Origin: an uncultured Ectothiorhodospiraceae bacterium
Lineage (GTDB): Bacteria > Pseudomonadota > Gammaproteobacteria > UBA6429 > Thiohalophilaceae
Direction of reading: 5' to 3'
Assembly: GCA_947258695.1 (NCBI GenBank)
Contig: CAMYJG010000010.1
Span: forward strand, 44,774 to 108,773
DNA length: 64,000 bases
Positions 17,720 to 27,365 of the stretch are shown in pieces. Made by a program: the position numbers and the translations under genes. The notes under the pieces are model-generated. The model had not been told where the DNA came from, did not search any database, and worked only from the letters and a program-made list of their open reading frames with translations. Positions within the stretch are counted from its first letter, which is position 1. Each line of letters opens with the position of its first letter.

Positions 17720-18421
17720 TTACGATGCGTGCTTATGTTGTAAAAGTTGAGGTTCAGCAAATTGCCCTACTGAACGATATAATTCAACCTCATTTGCCGC
17801 TCTCATACCACTTAGTATATCGTCATAATCTGCATTTTTAGTATCTGTGGCCTCACCTGTCAACTCAGGCGTATCACCATATTTTTCCTGAATATAGTCA
17901 TCGATGATCTTTTTATCCCCATCGTCGCCAACAAACTCAGAGACAGTTCGTCCGACGCGGAAAAGCCAGGCCTGGGCAAAAACCTCTAGTCGACGTTGCT
18001 TTTCACTATCGTCTTCAGCAGAGCTATCTTGCACGGAGAATTCGAAATCGTCTATGGCACGGGATAAATATCTATGCAGCACAATGTACGAGTAAGTAGC
18101 CACTTCGGCTTTATAGCCGATGCCGATAAAACGGAATTCCGGACGTTTGCCGTACTGGCGAGAAATTAAGTTTCGACACTGAAATGCTTCTGCCACCAGG
18201 TTAGCCAATGCCAGTGCCCAAAACGGGGGGTTATAGCGTTCACCAGCCTGTGTCACACTTTCTGCGACTTCAGCAGCCATCACTTGAGCATCGCTAATAC
18301 CGTGCTTTTTCATCAAGCTCGCAGCCTGCCGGAGAGCCAAAGCCGCCTCATTCGGGTTCCCAGACTCTGACAAACGTAAGCACTTGTATATCTTATCAAT
18401 GATTTTCTTGTGATTTGCCAT
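17720..18421 (-). CDS. DUF2786 domain protein
   Basis: A 233-residue soluble protein. The N-terminus (HKKIIDKIYKCLRLSESGNP, then NEAALALRQAASLMKKHG) is the DUF2786 pattern, followed by a second conserved part with RFIGIGYKAEVATYSYIVLHRYL. Such proteins are often found on phages, plasmids and chromosomes and lack a proven function. It lies 40 bp upstream of the FHA-cyclase on the same strand, so the two may be co-transcribed. A 263-bp divergent gap separates it from nadA. Confidence 0.8.
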   Translation of the reverse strand: MANHKKIIDKIYKCLRLSESGNPNEAALALRQAASLMKKHGISDAQVMAAEVAESVTQAGERYNPPFWALALANLVAEAFQCRNLISRQYGKRPEFRFIGIGYKAEVATYSYIVLHRYLSRAIDDFEFSVQDSSAEDDSEKQRRLEVFAQAWLFRVGRTVSEFVGDDGDKKIIDDYIQEKYGDTPELTGEATDTKNADYDDILSGMRAANEVELYRSVGQFAEPQLLQHKHAS

Positions 18422-18684
18422 AATTTTTCACGCGAATAAATTATCCATAATCATTAGTGTTACACAAAGATATTACTACAAATTCAGTTAGTTACAACAC
18501 TTTCTTTGCATATTACTTGAAATAAATGATAAATTAACCTAATTAAATACCTTGTTTTATCCTATTTGGTACATACAAAAGTAGTTCTAGATCACAGATA
18601 ATGAAGACAATTTAGATAAGACTCCGTTAATAACAATAATTTTAGTAAAAATTACCAGCCAGACATTAAAATTTTGTAAAAGAT

Positions 18685-19752
18685 ATGAATATAGCCATCA
18701 CACAGCCCCCAATTATTAATGATCACGAGATTCGCTCACTCGGACGCGATGCGCAGCCTGCAGCCAGCGTGACAGGCAAGAAACGTGAAGATTTAATTAA
18801 TAAAATCAAAGTCTTACTAAAAGAAAAAAATGCCGTACTGGTGGCCCATTATTATACTGATGCTGACTTACAACAATTAGCAGAAGAAACCGGCGGCTTT
18901 GTCTCGGATTCACTCGATATGGCACGATTTGGTAAAGAGCACCCTGCGTCCACGCTAATCGTCGCTGGTGTCCGCTTTATGGGCGAGACCGCTAAAATCC
19001 TGACCCCTGAGAAACGCATTTTAATGCCGACATTAAAAGCTGAATGCTCACTGGATTTAAGCTGTCCCATCGACCAGTTCAGCGCATTTTGTGATGCTAA
19101 CCCGGATCGCACCGTGGTGGTCTATGCCAACACCAGTGCCGAAGTAAAAGCCCGGGCTGACTGGGTTGTCACTTCGAGCATTGCGACAAAAGTTATTAAG
19201 CATTTGGCCGATAAAGGAGAGAAGATTCTATGGGGTCCGGATCGCTTTTTAGGTAGCTATATTCAAAAAGAAACCGGGGCCGACATGTTGTTATGGCAAG
19301 GCTCATGCATTGTGCATGATGAATTCAAAGCCACTGCATTAACAAGATTAAAGCAACAACACCCGTCGGCAGCCATATTGGTTCACCCGGAATCCCCAGA
19401 AAATATTATTGAACAGGCCGATATTGTTGGCTCCACGACACAATTGATCAATGCAGCAACCGCGATGAATAATGATAAGTTCATCGTTGCCACAGATAAC
19501 GGTATTTTTTATAAAATGAAACAGGCAGCACCTGGTAAAAAGTTTATTGAAGCACCAACTGGTGGGGCCGGCGCTACCTGTATGAGTTGTGCACATTGTA
19601 CATGGATGGCCATGAATGGCCTGGAAAATCTGGCCCACTCATTAGAAACCGGTGAAAACGAAGTTTTCGTTGATGAAAAGGTTCGCCAACAAGCACTCAG
19701 ATCAGTCACCCGTATGATCGACTTTGCAAAAACATTAGAAACAAAAAATTAA
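18685..19752 (+). CDS. nadA: Quinolinate synthase NadA
   Basis: A 355-residue enzyme that condenses iminoaspartate with dihydroxyacetone phosphate to quinolinate in NAD synthesis, using a [4Fe-4S] cluster. Cysteines 121, 208 and 305 keep the spacing of the E. coli cluster ligands (113, 200, 297), and the surrounding motifs [18 protein letters not shown] and [13 protein letters not shown] are typical. The N-terminal [11 protein letters not shown] stretch is also canonical. It is a single gene with its own 263-bp upstream region and is followed at once by a repeat element. Confidence 0.97.
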   Translation: MNIAITQPPIINDHEIRSLGRDAQPAASVTGKKREDLINKIKVLLKEKNAVLVAHYYTDADLQQLAEETGGFVSDSLDMARFGKEHPASTLIVAGVRFMGETAKILTPEKRILMPTLKAECSLDLSCPIDQFSAFCDANPDRTVVVYANTSAEVKARADWVVTSSIATKVIKHLADKGEKILWGPDRFLGSYIQKETGADMLLWQGSCIVHDEFKATALTRLKQQHPSAAILVHPESPENIIEQADIVGSTTQLINAATAMNNDKFIVATDNGIFYKMKQAAPGKKFIEAPTGGAGATCMSCAHCTWMAMNGLENLAHSLETGENEVFVDEKVRQQALRSVTRMIDFAKTLETKN

Positions 19753-19754
19753 CA

Positions 19755-19903
19755 GTCATTACGAGTTGAGCAAAACAAAACGCGGCAATCTCAAGAGTAA
19801 GTACACTTTTTGGGAGATTACTTCGCCGCCATAAAAACATGGCTTCTCGGCAACTGCTCCTGCGTTGCTCTAGCTCCTGCATCCGTGCAGTCGTCGTAAT
19901 GAC
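19755..19903. repeat. MITE-like interspersed repeat with 10-bp terminal inverted repeats
   Basis: A 149-bp element directly after nadA. Its ends are perfect inverted repeats, GTCATTACGA and TCGTAATGAC. The interior contains CGCGGCAATCTC and a partly matching inverted arm, GAGATTACTTCGCCG. The family resembles the widespread GTCATTGCGAG...GCAATCTC dispersed repeats. A short partial relative lies at 52236. No open frame of a transposase is present, so any mobility would need an enzyme in trans. Confidence 0.7.
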
Positions 19904-19988
19904 ATGTAGTTTAAGTAATTTTTTATCTACATAATAGATATGACATAGAAACTATCTTGCTTCTCACTATTTGTGAAATAGGATATTA

Positions 19989-21227
19989 GTGAATATAGAA
20001 TTAAGAAAGCTTATCAGTACAATTTTACTACCGACAGTTATTCTGTCGTGTAGTTTTTTATTTATACCGCAACTTAGCAAACCATTACCGAATGTCCTGC
20101 AAGTCATTCTACCTTATTTACCATTTATTATTTTTCTCACAGGAATGGTATTAAGCTGGATTTTTCATCACAGCCGCGAATTTAATTTATTATTAGTCTT
20201 CATCATTATTTATATTTCGTTTGATAATTACCTGTGGAATAAAGAATTAAAAGTCGATTACCAGCTTTCATATTTACTGATAGTTTCACTCATTCCTATC
20301 AACTATTTAATTAATTTTTTATCCCGAGAAAGGGGCGTTTTAAATCGTTATGGAATCAGGCGATTTATTATTTTAGCCGCACAACTCTATTGTATTGCCT
20401 GGATACTTGAACATCCCTATCCACAAGTAAAAGAATGGATAACCTACGATATTTTTAAATACAGCTACTTTAAAATGACGACGATTTCACAACCATTACT
20501 AATCGTCATCGGCCTTACCGCATTAATTATTTTAATCCGCCTGATAAACTCATCATCAATATTAGTTGCAGGAATTTTTTCATCGCTAATCGCCATTACA
20601 ACAGCGGCCCACTATTACCAGCAGCCGCAACTGGCAACCATGTTTATCATTCTTGCCGGACTGTTAATCATCATTAGCATTACCATCAATGCTTACTCGT
20701 TAGCTTATCTTGATGAGCTAACCAGCCTGCCGTCACGTCGTGCTTTAACACAGAATACAACAACACTAGGAAAAAATTACTGTGTCGCCATGGTAGACGT
20801 TGATCATTTTAAAAAATTTAATGACAAATATGGACATGATATTGGCGACCAGGTGTTAAAAAAATTAGCCAGCCAGTTACGACAGGTACGTGGCGGTAAA
20901 GCATTTCGTTATGGTGGTGAGGAATTTACCGTGTTATTTCCCAATAAGAATTTACACGAGGCACGTTTATTCTGTAATGAACTCTGCAAAAATGTAGCGA
21001 ACAACCCATTTATGCTCAGAAATAAAAAGCGTCCGAAGTCGTCGCAAACAGATAAAATAGAAAAACAAAAACAACGTAAGAAAGATGCTAAGCCACTCAA
21101 GATTACCATTAGTATAGGTTTAGCTGAACGTTCTCAAGAACACCAGAGCTCTGAAGAGGTAATTAAACAGGCCGACAAAGCACTCTACAAAGCAAAAAAT
21201 AATGGCCGTAACCAGGTTGCAGTGTGA
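19989..21227 (+). CDS. Membrane GGDEF diguanylate cyclase
   Basis: A 412-residue protein from a GTG start. About the first 240 residues contain seven or so membrane helices. The catalytic GGDEF domain follows, from DELTSLPSRRALT, with VDVDHFKKFNDKYGHDIGD and the active motif RYGGEEF. It should make cyclic di-GMP. The inhibitory I-site (RxxD, five residues before GGEEF) reads RGGK, so product feedback is probably absent. A Lys-rich insertion (KKRPKSSQTDKIEKQKQRKK) sits inside the domain. It ends 2 bp from the convergent pepN. A PilZ protein at 39600 is a possible reader. Confidence 0.9.
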   Translation: MNIELRKLISTILLPTVILSCSFLFIPQLSKPLPNVLQVILPYLPFIIFLTGMVLSWIFHHSREFNLLLVFIIIYISFDNYLWNKELKVDYQLSYLLIVSLIPINYLINFLSRERGVLNRYGIRRFIILAAQLYCIAWILEHPYPQVKEWITYDIFKYSYFKMTTISQPLLIVIGLTALIILIRLINSSSILVAGIFSSLIAITTAAHYYQQPQLATMFIILAGLLIIISITINAYSLAYLDELTSLPSRRALTQNTTTLGKNYCVAMVDVDHFKKFNDKYGHDIGDQVLKKLASQLRQVRGGKAFRYGGEEFTVLFPNKNLHEARLFCNELCKNVANNPFMLRNKKRPKSSQTDKIEKQKQRKKDAKPLKITISIGLAERSQEHQSSEEVIKQADKALYKAKNNGRNQVAV

Positions 21228-21229
21228 CT

Positions 21230-23890
21230 TCAGTCGTTCAAACTACGGCTGGCAATTTCATAAACATCTTTAGATAAATCTTTCTTCGCCAAAATACGTT
21301 CCAGTTGTTGTTTCATTAAACCCTGGCGCTTATTATCATAACGACGCCAGCGACTCATATTTTGCAGCAAGCGTGCGGCAATTTGTGGGTTGATACTATC
21401 CAACGCTAACACCTGTTCGGTTAGAAACTCATAACCTGAACCATCTGCGGCATGAAAATGTACGATATTTACCGCACAAAAACGTCCTATTAAAGAGCGC
21501 ACCTTATTTGGATTCGTGATACAAAAAGCTGGGTGTTTCATTAGCGCTTTAACTCGTGTTAAAACATCAGGCAGATCTGAGGCTGCCTGGATTGACAGCC
21601 ACTTTTCAACGACCTGTGCATCGTCTTTCCACTTCTTATAAAATGCATCTAACACCCGCTGACGTGACTCATTATCATAATGCGAGAGAATAGTTAAAGC
21701 AGACATGACATCCGTCATATTATGCGCGGCTTCTATTTGATCGAGACAAATATTAAGTGTTTCTTCTTGCTCAAGACACATCAAATAGGACAAACATACA
21801 TGGTTAAGACTCCGCCGGGCCATCTCTTCTGCTTCGAATAAATAAGCGGCATCACTCTGGTTATTGTTAAATACCGTTTTAAATTCGCTTTGCAGTGAAC
21901 GAGCTAATTCTAAACGCATAAATTTACGTGCCTGGTGAATAGCATCTGTATCAACGACATCACATTGATCGGCAAGGTAGCTTTCCGAGGGAAGAGTAAA
22001 TGCACTAGCAATAAGCGATTTATCCAGCTCGCGACTAGTTAATGTATTTCGGTATGCATTAATCACATTTTCAGCAATTGCCAACTCACCATTATTTTGT
22101 ACCTTAGTAATTAAATCCAGCAACGTGTTTATAGCTAATAATTGTCCCGCATCCCAACGATTAAACTCATCGCTATCATGGGCAAATAAAAATGCCAGCT
22201 CATCATTTGAGTGCTGTTGCCTGATCTTAACCGGTGACGTAAAGCCACGATTCAGTGACAGGTGTGGCTCACTTATAACATTTAGAAAAGTAAAATCTTG
22301 TTGCTCAGATTTTAACTGCAATATTTTCTGAGTTGTTGCCGATGTTAAACTATCATCTGCCAGCTCTAAAAGTACATCTGAACCATCTTGATCAAGCAAA
22401 CCAACTTGTAAGGGGATATGAAATGGTTTTTTATTTTTCTGTCCCGGTGTATCCGGGCACGATTGTTTAATAGAAACGGTAAACTTTTTTTCTCGCTCAT
22501 TGAATATCGTAGTAACATCAAGCTCTGGAGTGCCGGCTTGCGAATACCAGTTCTGAAATAAAGACAAGTCAATATTATTCGCATCTTCAATGGATTTAAC
22601 AAAATCTTCGGTCGTTACCGCCTGACCATCATGTCGCTCAAAATATAGATCGGTACCCTTTCTAAATCCGTCATTACCAACCAGGCTACGAATCATGCGC
22701 ACAATCTCAGCGCCCTTGTTATACACCGTTACTGTGTAAAAATTACTGATTTCAATATAGTGATCGGGACGAATAGGATGCGCCATCGGACCAGCATCCT
22801 GGGCAAACTGGTGAGTTCGTAAAACATTTACGTCATCAATTCTTTTAACTGCTCGCGAATTCAAATCAGCTGAAAATTCCTGATCGCGAAATACAGTAAA
22901 ACCTTCTTTTAAACTTAACTGGAACCAGTCACGACAGGTAACACGATTACCCGACCAGTTATGAAAATATTCATGGGCAATAATGCTTTGAATATTATAG
23001 TAATCTGCATCGGTTGCAGTATCCGGGCTGGCCAACACACATGAGGCATTAAATACATTCAAGCCCTTATTTTCCATCGCGCCCATATTGAAATCATTAA
23101 CCGCGACTATCATATAAATATCTAAATCATATTCCCGTCCATAAGTATCTTCATCCCACTTCATCGCCTGTTTTAATGAGATTAAGGCATGTTCACACTT
23201 ATGACTATTTTCATGTTCAACAAACACCTGTAATAAAACCTTTCGACCTGACATGGTGATATAATGATCTTCTTTCACAAACAGGTCACCTGCGACAACA
23301 GCAAACAAGTAACTGGGTTTTAAGCTGGGATCTTGCCAGCTAGCCCAGTGTTTACCATTCTCGCCCTCACCTTGTGAAACCAGGTTGCCATTTGCTAATA
23401 AAACCGGGTACTTCTTTTTATCACCACTTAGCGTGACATCGTAACGTGACATAACATCCGGGCGATCCGGAAAGTAAGTAATCCGCCTAAAACCTTGTGC
23501 TTCACACTGAGTACAGAACATACTACTTGAGAGGTATAAGCCTTCTAATGCTTTATTGTCTTGCGGGTTAATTTGCGTTTTTATTTCAACTTCACACTCT
23601 TCAGGTACGGAGGTAATGGTCAGCCTTTCTTCATCACAAACAAATTGAGTTAATTCTTGCCCATCAATTTTAATCGAGAGTAGTTGTAAATTCTGGCCAT
23701 CGAGTAACAAGGCTTTATTGGTTTGCTTATTGTCAGGATTTAACCTTACTTTCAGGTTTGAGGTGACAACAGTTTGAGTTTCATGCAAGTCGAAATACAG
23801 TGTCACGTGGTCGATTAAATAAATGGGTGGTTGATAATCTTTAAGATAAATCGTATTAGGTGCCGTCTCGGTGCTTTTGATGTCCGCCAT
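21230..23890 (-). CDS. pepN: Aminopeptidase N (M1 family)
   Basis: An 886-residue zinc aminopeptidase, close to the usual length of the E. coli-type enzyme (about 870). The zinc site is HEYFHNW, followed by the downstream Glu of the KEGFTVFRDQEF stretch, and the substrate N-terminus is read by GAMENKG. It acts in the cytoplasm on peptides released by proteases. The long C-terminal helical domain is intact to the end. It is a stand-alone gene, convergent with the GGDEF gene. Confidence 0.97.
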   Translation of the reverse strand: MADIKSTETAPNTIYLKDYQPPIYLIDHVTLYFDLHETQTVVTSNLKVRLNPDNKQTNKALLLDGQNLQLLSIKIDGQELTQFVCDEERLTITSVPEECEVEIKTQINPQDNKALEGLYLSSSMFCTQCEAQGFRRITYFPDRPDVMSRYDVTLSGDKKKYPVLLANGNLVSQGEGENGKHWASWQDPSLKPSYLFAVVAGDLFVKEDHYITMSGRKVLLQVFVEHENSHKCEHALISLKQAMKWDEDTYGREYDLDIYMIVAVNDFNMGAMENKGLNVFNASCVLASPDTATDADYYNIQSIIAHEYFHNWSGNRVTCRDWFQLSLKEGFTVFRDQEFSADLNSRAVKRIDDVNVLRTHQFAQDAGPMAHPIRPDHYIEISNFYTVTVYNKGAEIVRMIRSLVGNDGFRKGTDLYFERHDGQAVTTEDFVKSIEDANNIDLSLFQNWYSQAGTPELDVTTIFNEREKKFTVSIKQSCPDTPGQKNKKPFHIPLQVGLLDQDGSDVLLELADDSLTSATTQKILQLKSEQQDFTFLNVISEPHLSLNRGFTSPVKIRQQHSNDELAFLFAHDSDEFNRWDAGQLLAINTLLDLITKVQNNGELAIAENVINAYRNTLTSRELDKSLIASAFTLPSESYLADQCDVVDTDAIHQARKFMRLELARSLQSEFKTVFNNNQSDAAYLFEAEEMARRSLNHVCLSYLMCLEQEETLNICLDQIEAAHNMTDVMSALTILSHYDNESRQRVLDAFYKKWKDDAQVVEKWLSIQAASDLPDVLTRVKALMKHPAFCITNPNKVRSLIGRFCAVNIVHFHAADGSGYEFLTEQVLALDSINPQIAARLLQNMSRWRRYDNKRQGLMKQQLERILAKKDLSKDVYEIASRSLND

Positions 23891-24003
23891 GGTAATAAAA
23901 CCTGTTTTAAATATAAATATTAAGCATAAAATTAAGGTAATTGCTGTGCAAGCAAAATAATAAAAAGATGACCTCGATCATGATAAATTATTTATTATAC
24001 GGG

Positions 24004-24009
24004 TATAAT
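24004..24009 (+). promoter_or_regulatory. -10 promoter element
   Basis: A perfect TATAAT lies 31 bp before the ATG of the 114-residue membrane protein, in the divergent gap with pepN. No convincing -35 is present at 16-18 bp spacing. Confidence 0.35.
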
Positions 24010-24039
24010 TAAAATCAGTAATCACTGAGGTAACAATAA

Positions 24040-24384
24040 ATGGAGCTAAAAATTGAATTAAAATCTCTGGAATGGTGGTTTTGGTTTATTACCCTGATTG
24101 CATTGGTTGTGGGCTTAGCAGGAAAAAATGAAGGCTTTTACCTTGTCATTATTATCAGTATTATTCAGTTTTTTTACTTTACTGCAAAAAGAGGATTTCC
24201 TGCGTTCCCAACCCAGGTACGCTTTGTCTATGGCATATTTACAATTATTGCTTTATTTGATCCAACCCGTCTTTTTTACTGGGCATTATTAATTGGTACA
24301 GTCATGGTCACTCTATTTAACACGTGCTTTATTGCACGCATACTCATCTACATGCCTTGGAATAAGAACGAAAGACTTTCATAA
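24040..24384 (+). CDS. Small inner-membrane protein, unknown function
   Basis: A 114-residue protein with three to four hydrophobic helices (WWFWFITLIALVVGLAG, YLVIIISIIQFFYF, FVYGIFTIIALF, FYWALLIGTVMVTLF) and a Lys/Arg-bearing loop, TAKRGFPAFP. It belongs to a type of short gammaproteobacterial membrane protein with no proven role. A TATAAT and a GAGG-like ribosome site lie upstream. It ends 3 bp before the convergent dinB stop. Confidence 0.7.
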   Translation: MELKIELKSLEWWFWFITLIALVVGLAGKNEGFYLVIIISIIQFFYFTAKRGFPAFPTQVRFVYGIFTIIALFDPTRLFYWALLIGTVMVTLFNTCFIARILIYMPWNKNERLS

Positions 24385-24387
24385 ACA

Positions 24388-25533
24388 CTAAATCTTCCTG
24401 CCCCGATGAATTTTTAATTTACCAAAACGCTGGTTAATTTTATCACTTACCTCATCAAGCTCATTATGCTTGTCATCATCAGCAAATAAATCTACCTGCT
24501 CACTCTGGTTTGCCCCAAAACCAGAAACACCCACCCCCAATAAACGAACCGCTACTTGTCCTGAAGGTATTGCCGTTTGAAACAGGCTATTCACTGCCTG
24601 CCAGATTTTCTGTGTTTGATTGGTATGAGCTGATAATGTTTTTGAACGAACAATAGTAGTAAAATCGTGATAACGAATTTTAATATTAACCGTTTTACCT
24701 TTACGCCCTTTTTCACGCAAACGGGCTGCTACCTGCTCAGTCAAATGTGAAAGGTATGCCACTAGCGTATCTTTATTAGTAATATCTTCTACAAAGGTAT
24801 TTTCAGACGAAATTGATTTGGCCCGGACATCAGATATAACTTCTCGTTTATCCTGGCCATTGGCTAAACGATAGATATGATCGCCGTGCTTACCAAAACG
24901 ATCTATCAGCCAGCGTTCAGATTGCTCACGAATATCTTGAATGGTGAAGATGCCGTAATTATGTAATTGCTCCTCAGTTTTTTTGCCGACCCCCCAAATG
25001 CGTTTGATCGGTAACGGATCCAGAAAGTCCTGCATGGCATCATTCTCAACCACAACAAATCCATCGGGCTTATCAATATCAGAGGCAATCTTGGCAACGA
25101 ACTTATTCGGCGCGACGCCTGCTGAGACAATGAGTCTTAATTCATCTTTAATATCCTGTTTAATACGCCTGGCAATATCTTCTGCCGAGCCAAACAATTT
25201 AATACTGCCGTTCACATCCAAAAAGGCTTCATCGAGTGATAAAGGTTCAATCTCAGGTGTATAACGGTTAAATATTTCATGTATTTGGCTGGAGACACTC
25301 GCATAAAGCGGCATATTCACTGGCAGAATACGTAAATCAGAACAGAGCCTGGATGCCTGTGACATCGGCATCGCACTAAAAATACCAAATTTACGTGCTT
25401 CATAATTTGCAGCTGCCACGACCCCGCGAGTTTTTGAAGGACCGCCCACTACGACCGGTAAACCGGCTAACTCAGGGTTATTACGTACTTCTACCGAGGC
25501 AAAAAAAGCATCCATATCAAGATGAATTATCAT
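24388..25533 (-). CDS. dinB: DNA polymerase IV (Y-family)
   Basis: The frame opens further upstream, but the ATG at 25533 gives the canonical start MIIHLDMDAFFASVE (381 residues). It is a translesion polymerase; metal-binding acidic residues are Asp6 and Asp8 here and the SLDEAFLDV motif. The helix-hairpin-helix region (IKRIWGVGKKTEEQL) and the little-finger domain are complete. No clear LexA box was recognised upstream, though it was searched only by eye. The gap upstream (to 25977) holds a DUF1059 remnant. Confidence 0.95.
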   Translation of the reverse strand: MIIHLDMDAFFASVEVRNNPELAGLPVVVGGPSKTRGVVAAANYEARKFGIFSAMPMSQASRLCSDLRILPVNMPLYASVSSQIHEIFNRYTPEIEPLSLDEAFLDVNGSIKLFGSAEDIARRIKQDIKDELRLIVSAGVAPNKFVAKIASDIDKPDGFVVVENDAMQDFLDPLPIKRIWGVGKKTEEQLHNYGIFTIQDIREQSERWLIDRFGKHGDHIYRLANGQDKREVISDVRAKSISSENTFVEDITNKDTLVAYLSHLTEQVAARLREKGRKGKTVNIKIRYHDFTTIVRSKTLSAHTNQTQKIWQAVNSLFQTAIPSGQVAVRLLGVGVSGFGANQSEQVDLFADDDKHNELDEVSDKINQRFGKLKIHRGRKI

Positions 25534-25709
25534 AGTCCGATTATAAATGACTAAATAATTAAATATGAGCAAAAATGCTTAACTTATGCCATATTTATCA
25601 AATGTAAAAAATAAACAAATAACCGAATAAATGCTTGATAATATTGCAAATAACATGCAGTTTACTATATATAACTATTTGATCTTTAAATAAAGCAAAG
25701 AAGAATACC

Positions 25710-25836
25710 GTGAAAACAATGATTTGCAAACAACTCAATAGTGCTTGCGACAATGAATTCTATGAAAGAGCCTGAGGCTATAAGCAAGTGGTTTGAAAAT
25801 AATAAACAAGAATTTGAAGCCTTGGCTGAAGACTAA
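25710..25836 (+). pseudogene. DUF1059-family gene remnant (internal deletion, frameshift)
   Basis: A GTG at 25710 reads MKTMICKQLNSACDNEFYERA and then stops. This is the start of DUF1059-type proteins (MKTM-CKQLGGACD). In the next frame, from the ATG at 25753, the text KEPEAISKWFENNKQEFEAL matches the expected C-terminal part (PEAM..WFE..KQEFEAL). The middle of the family is missing and the two halves are in different frames, so this is probably an internally deleted, frameshifted copy. Nothing else was seen in the 444-bp gap between dinB and 25978. Confidence 0.6.
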
Positions 25837-25977
25837 TTAATAGTTATGAATGCCAATCAAACTATGAAACCAGGTTTTATACTTTTCTTATTTAAGCCAT
25901 TACGATTACACAATTAATTATAGACATTATAAGTTTAAATCTCTTTATTACATTATTCACCCATTAGGTACATATTA

Positions 25978-27162
25978 TTGAAACTTTGGACCTCTTTTTT
26001 AACAGCAATAACTTCCCTGTTATTATTTTCTCAGGTTCTTTTTGCTGTTGAGCCCTCATCTCATACATCAGATACTACAAAGAGCAAAGCCGATCCTAAA
26101 TCACTATTTACCTCGAACGAACTTAACTGGCTTATTAAGAATAAAGCACTTACTTATGTTTACGATCCTGATTGGGCACCATTTGAGTGGAAGGATGATA
26201 GCGACCAACATAGCGGTATTATCGCAGACATAATAAATCTTATTAAAAATAGATCTGGCTTAGAATTCATCGCTATGAATACTGACACATGGGATGAATC
26301 AGTAAACTTAGTAAAAAATAAAAAAGCCGATATGTTCAGCGCAATTACTATCACCAAGGAAAGGGAAACTTATCTTAATTTTACATCAAATGATATTTTT
26401 ACCTATCCTGCTGTACTGATTACTAATTTTGAAGATAAAGCTGTTTACCTGGATGTAGAGAAAGATATAAAAGGTAAAAAAATAGGTATTGTAAAGAGTA
26501 GCGGTTTAGGACGCTATATCAAAGAAAAGTATCCGAAATTGGAATATGTAGAGCTTGCTAGCACTCTCGATGGTTTCACTGCGATACGAAAAAAGAAAAT
26601 AGACATGTTTGCTATTAATACTATTACCGCAAAACATTTCATAGAAAAGAAAAGATTTGACGATCTTAAAATCGCATTAAAACTTGATTATATTTATCGC
26701 CTGAAAATTGCCGTTCACAAGGACTTACCTGGTGAAATTATTTCTATACTAGACAAGACACTTAACAGTATCAGCGAAGAAGAAAAAAATACTATTTTTA
26801 AAAAATGGACAGAAGTGCCTGGTGCAAAACAGACCAACTGGAAACTGTTATTGCAAATTTCTGCTGTACTTATTGCTATTATACTTTTTCTTGCATGGAG
26901 CAATCGAAAATTAAATGTAATGGTGAAAGCCAGAACAGAAGAACTGACTCATAAAAATATTGACCTTAAAAAAGCACTTGAAGAAATAAAAGTTTTACGT
27001 GGAATTATTCCAATCTGTTCTTATTGCCATAAAATTCGAGATGACGAAGGGTCATGGGATCAGCTCGAGGCATACCTAACCAAACATTCTAATGCAGAAT
27101 TCAGTCATGGTATATGTCCAAACTGTCTGAGCAAAGCCCGTAAAGATGAAGGACTCGATTAA
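25978..27162 (+). CDS. Periplasmic solute-binding sensor-like protein with C-terminal CxxC module
   Basis: A 394-residue protein from a TTG start. After a signal peptide (ending LFA), residues about 40-275 are a type II solute-binding domain of the amino-acid family (LTYVYDPDWAPFEWKDD, then DMFSAITITKERE). A membrane helix follows (about 281-300), then a coiled coil, and a C-terminal module PICSYCHKIRDDEGSW...GICPNC. That module is common at the ends of histidine kinases and GGDEF proteins, but here no kinase or cyclase domain lies between. It could be a sensor that lost, or never had, its enzyme domain. Confidence 0.8.
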   Translation: MKLWTSFLTAITSLLLFSQVLFAVEPSSHTSDTTKSKADPKSLFTSNELNWLIKNKALTYVYDPDWAPFEWKDDSDQHSGIIADIINLIKNRSGLEFIAMNTDTWDESVNLVKNKKADMFSAITITKERETYLNFTSNDIFTYPAVLITNFEDKAVYLDVEKDIKGKKIGIVKSSGLGRYIKEKYPKLEYVELASTLDGFTAIRKKKIDMFAINTITAKHFIEKKRFDDLKIALKLDYIYRLKIAVHKDLPGEIISILDKTLNSISEEEKNTIFKKWTEVPGAKQTNWKLLLQISAVLIAIILFLAWSNRKLNVMVKARTEELTHKNIDLKKALEEIKVLRGIIPICSYCHKIRDDEGSWDQLEAYLTKHSNAEFSHGICPNCLSKARKDEGLD

Positions 27163-27365
27163 TACTATTTAGCATTACTTGCATAACAAAGAGGGGTTGT
27201 AGAAGCCATGATAGTGAGCTTCATGGTTATAGCTTTTGTGATGCCAGTCAAGCTTGTCACTGGTATCATGTCAGCCCATAAAGAAATCAACAAAAAATAA
27301 AATCTTTATTCTTCTCATCTTTACTTTAATAAAACAGGATGTCAGGATGTGTTGATAACACTATA

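Noticed and set aside
27240-27267. Imperfect hairpin after the solute-binding gene
   Set aside because: A 9-bp stem with one G-U type pair, but no T-run, so not called a terminator.
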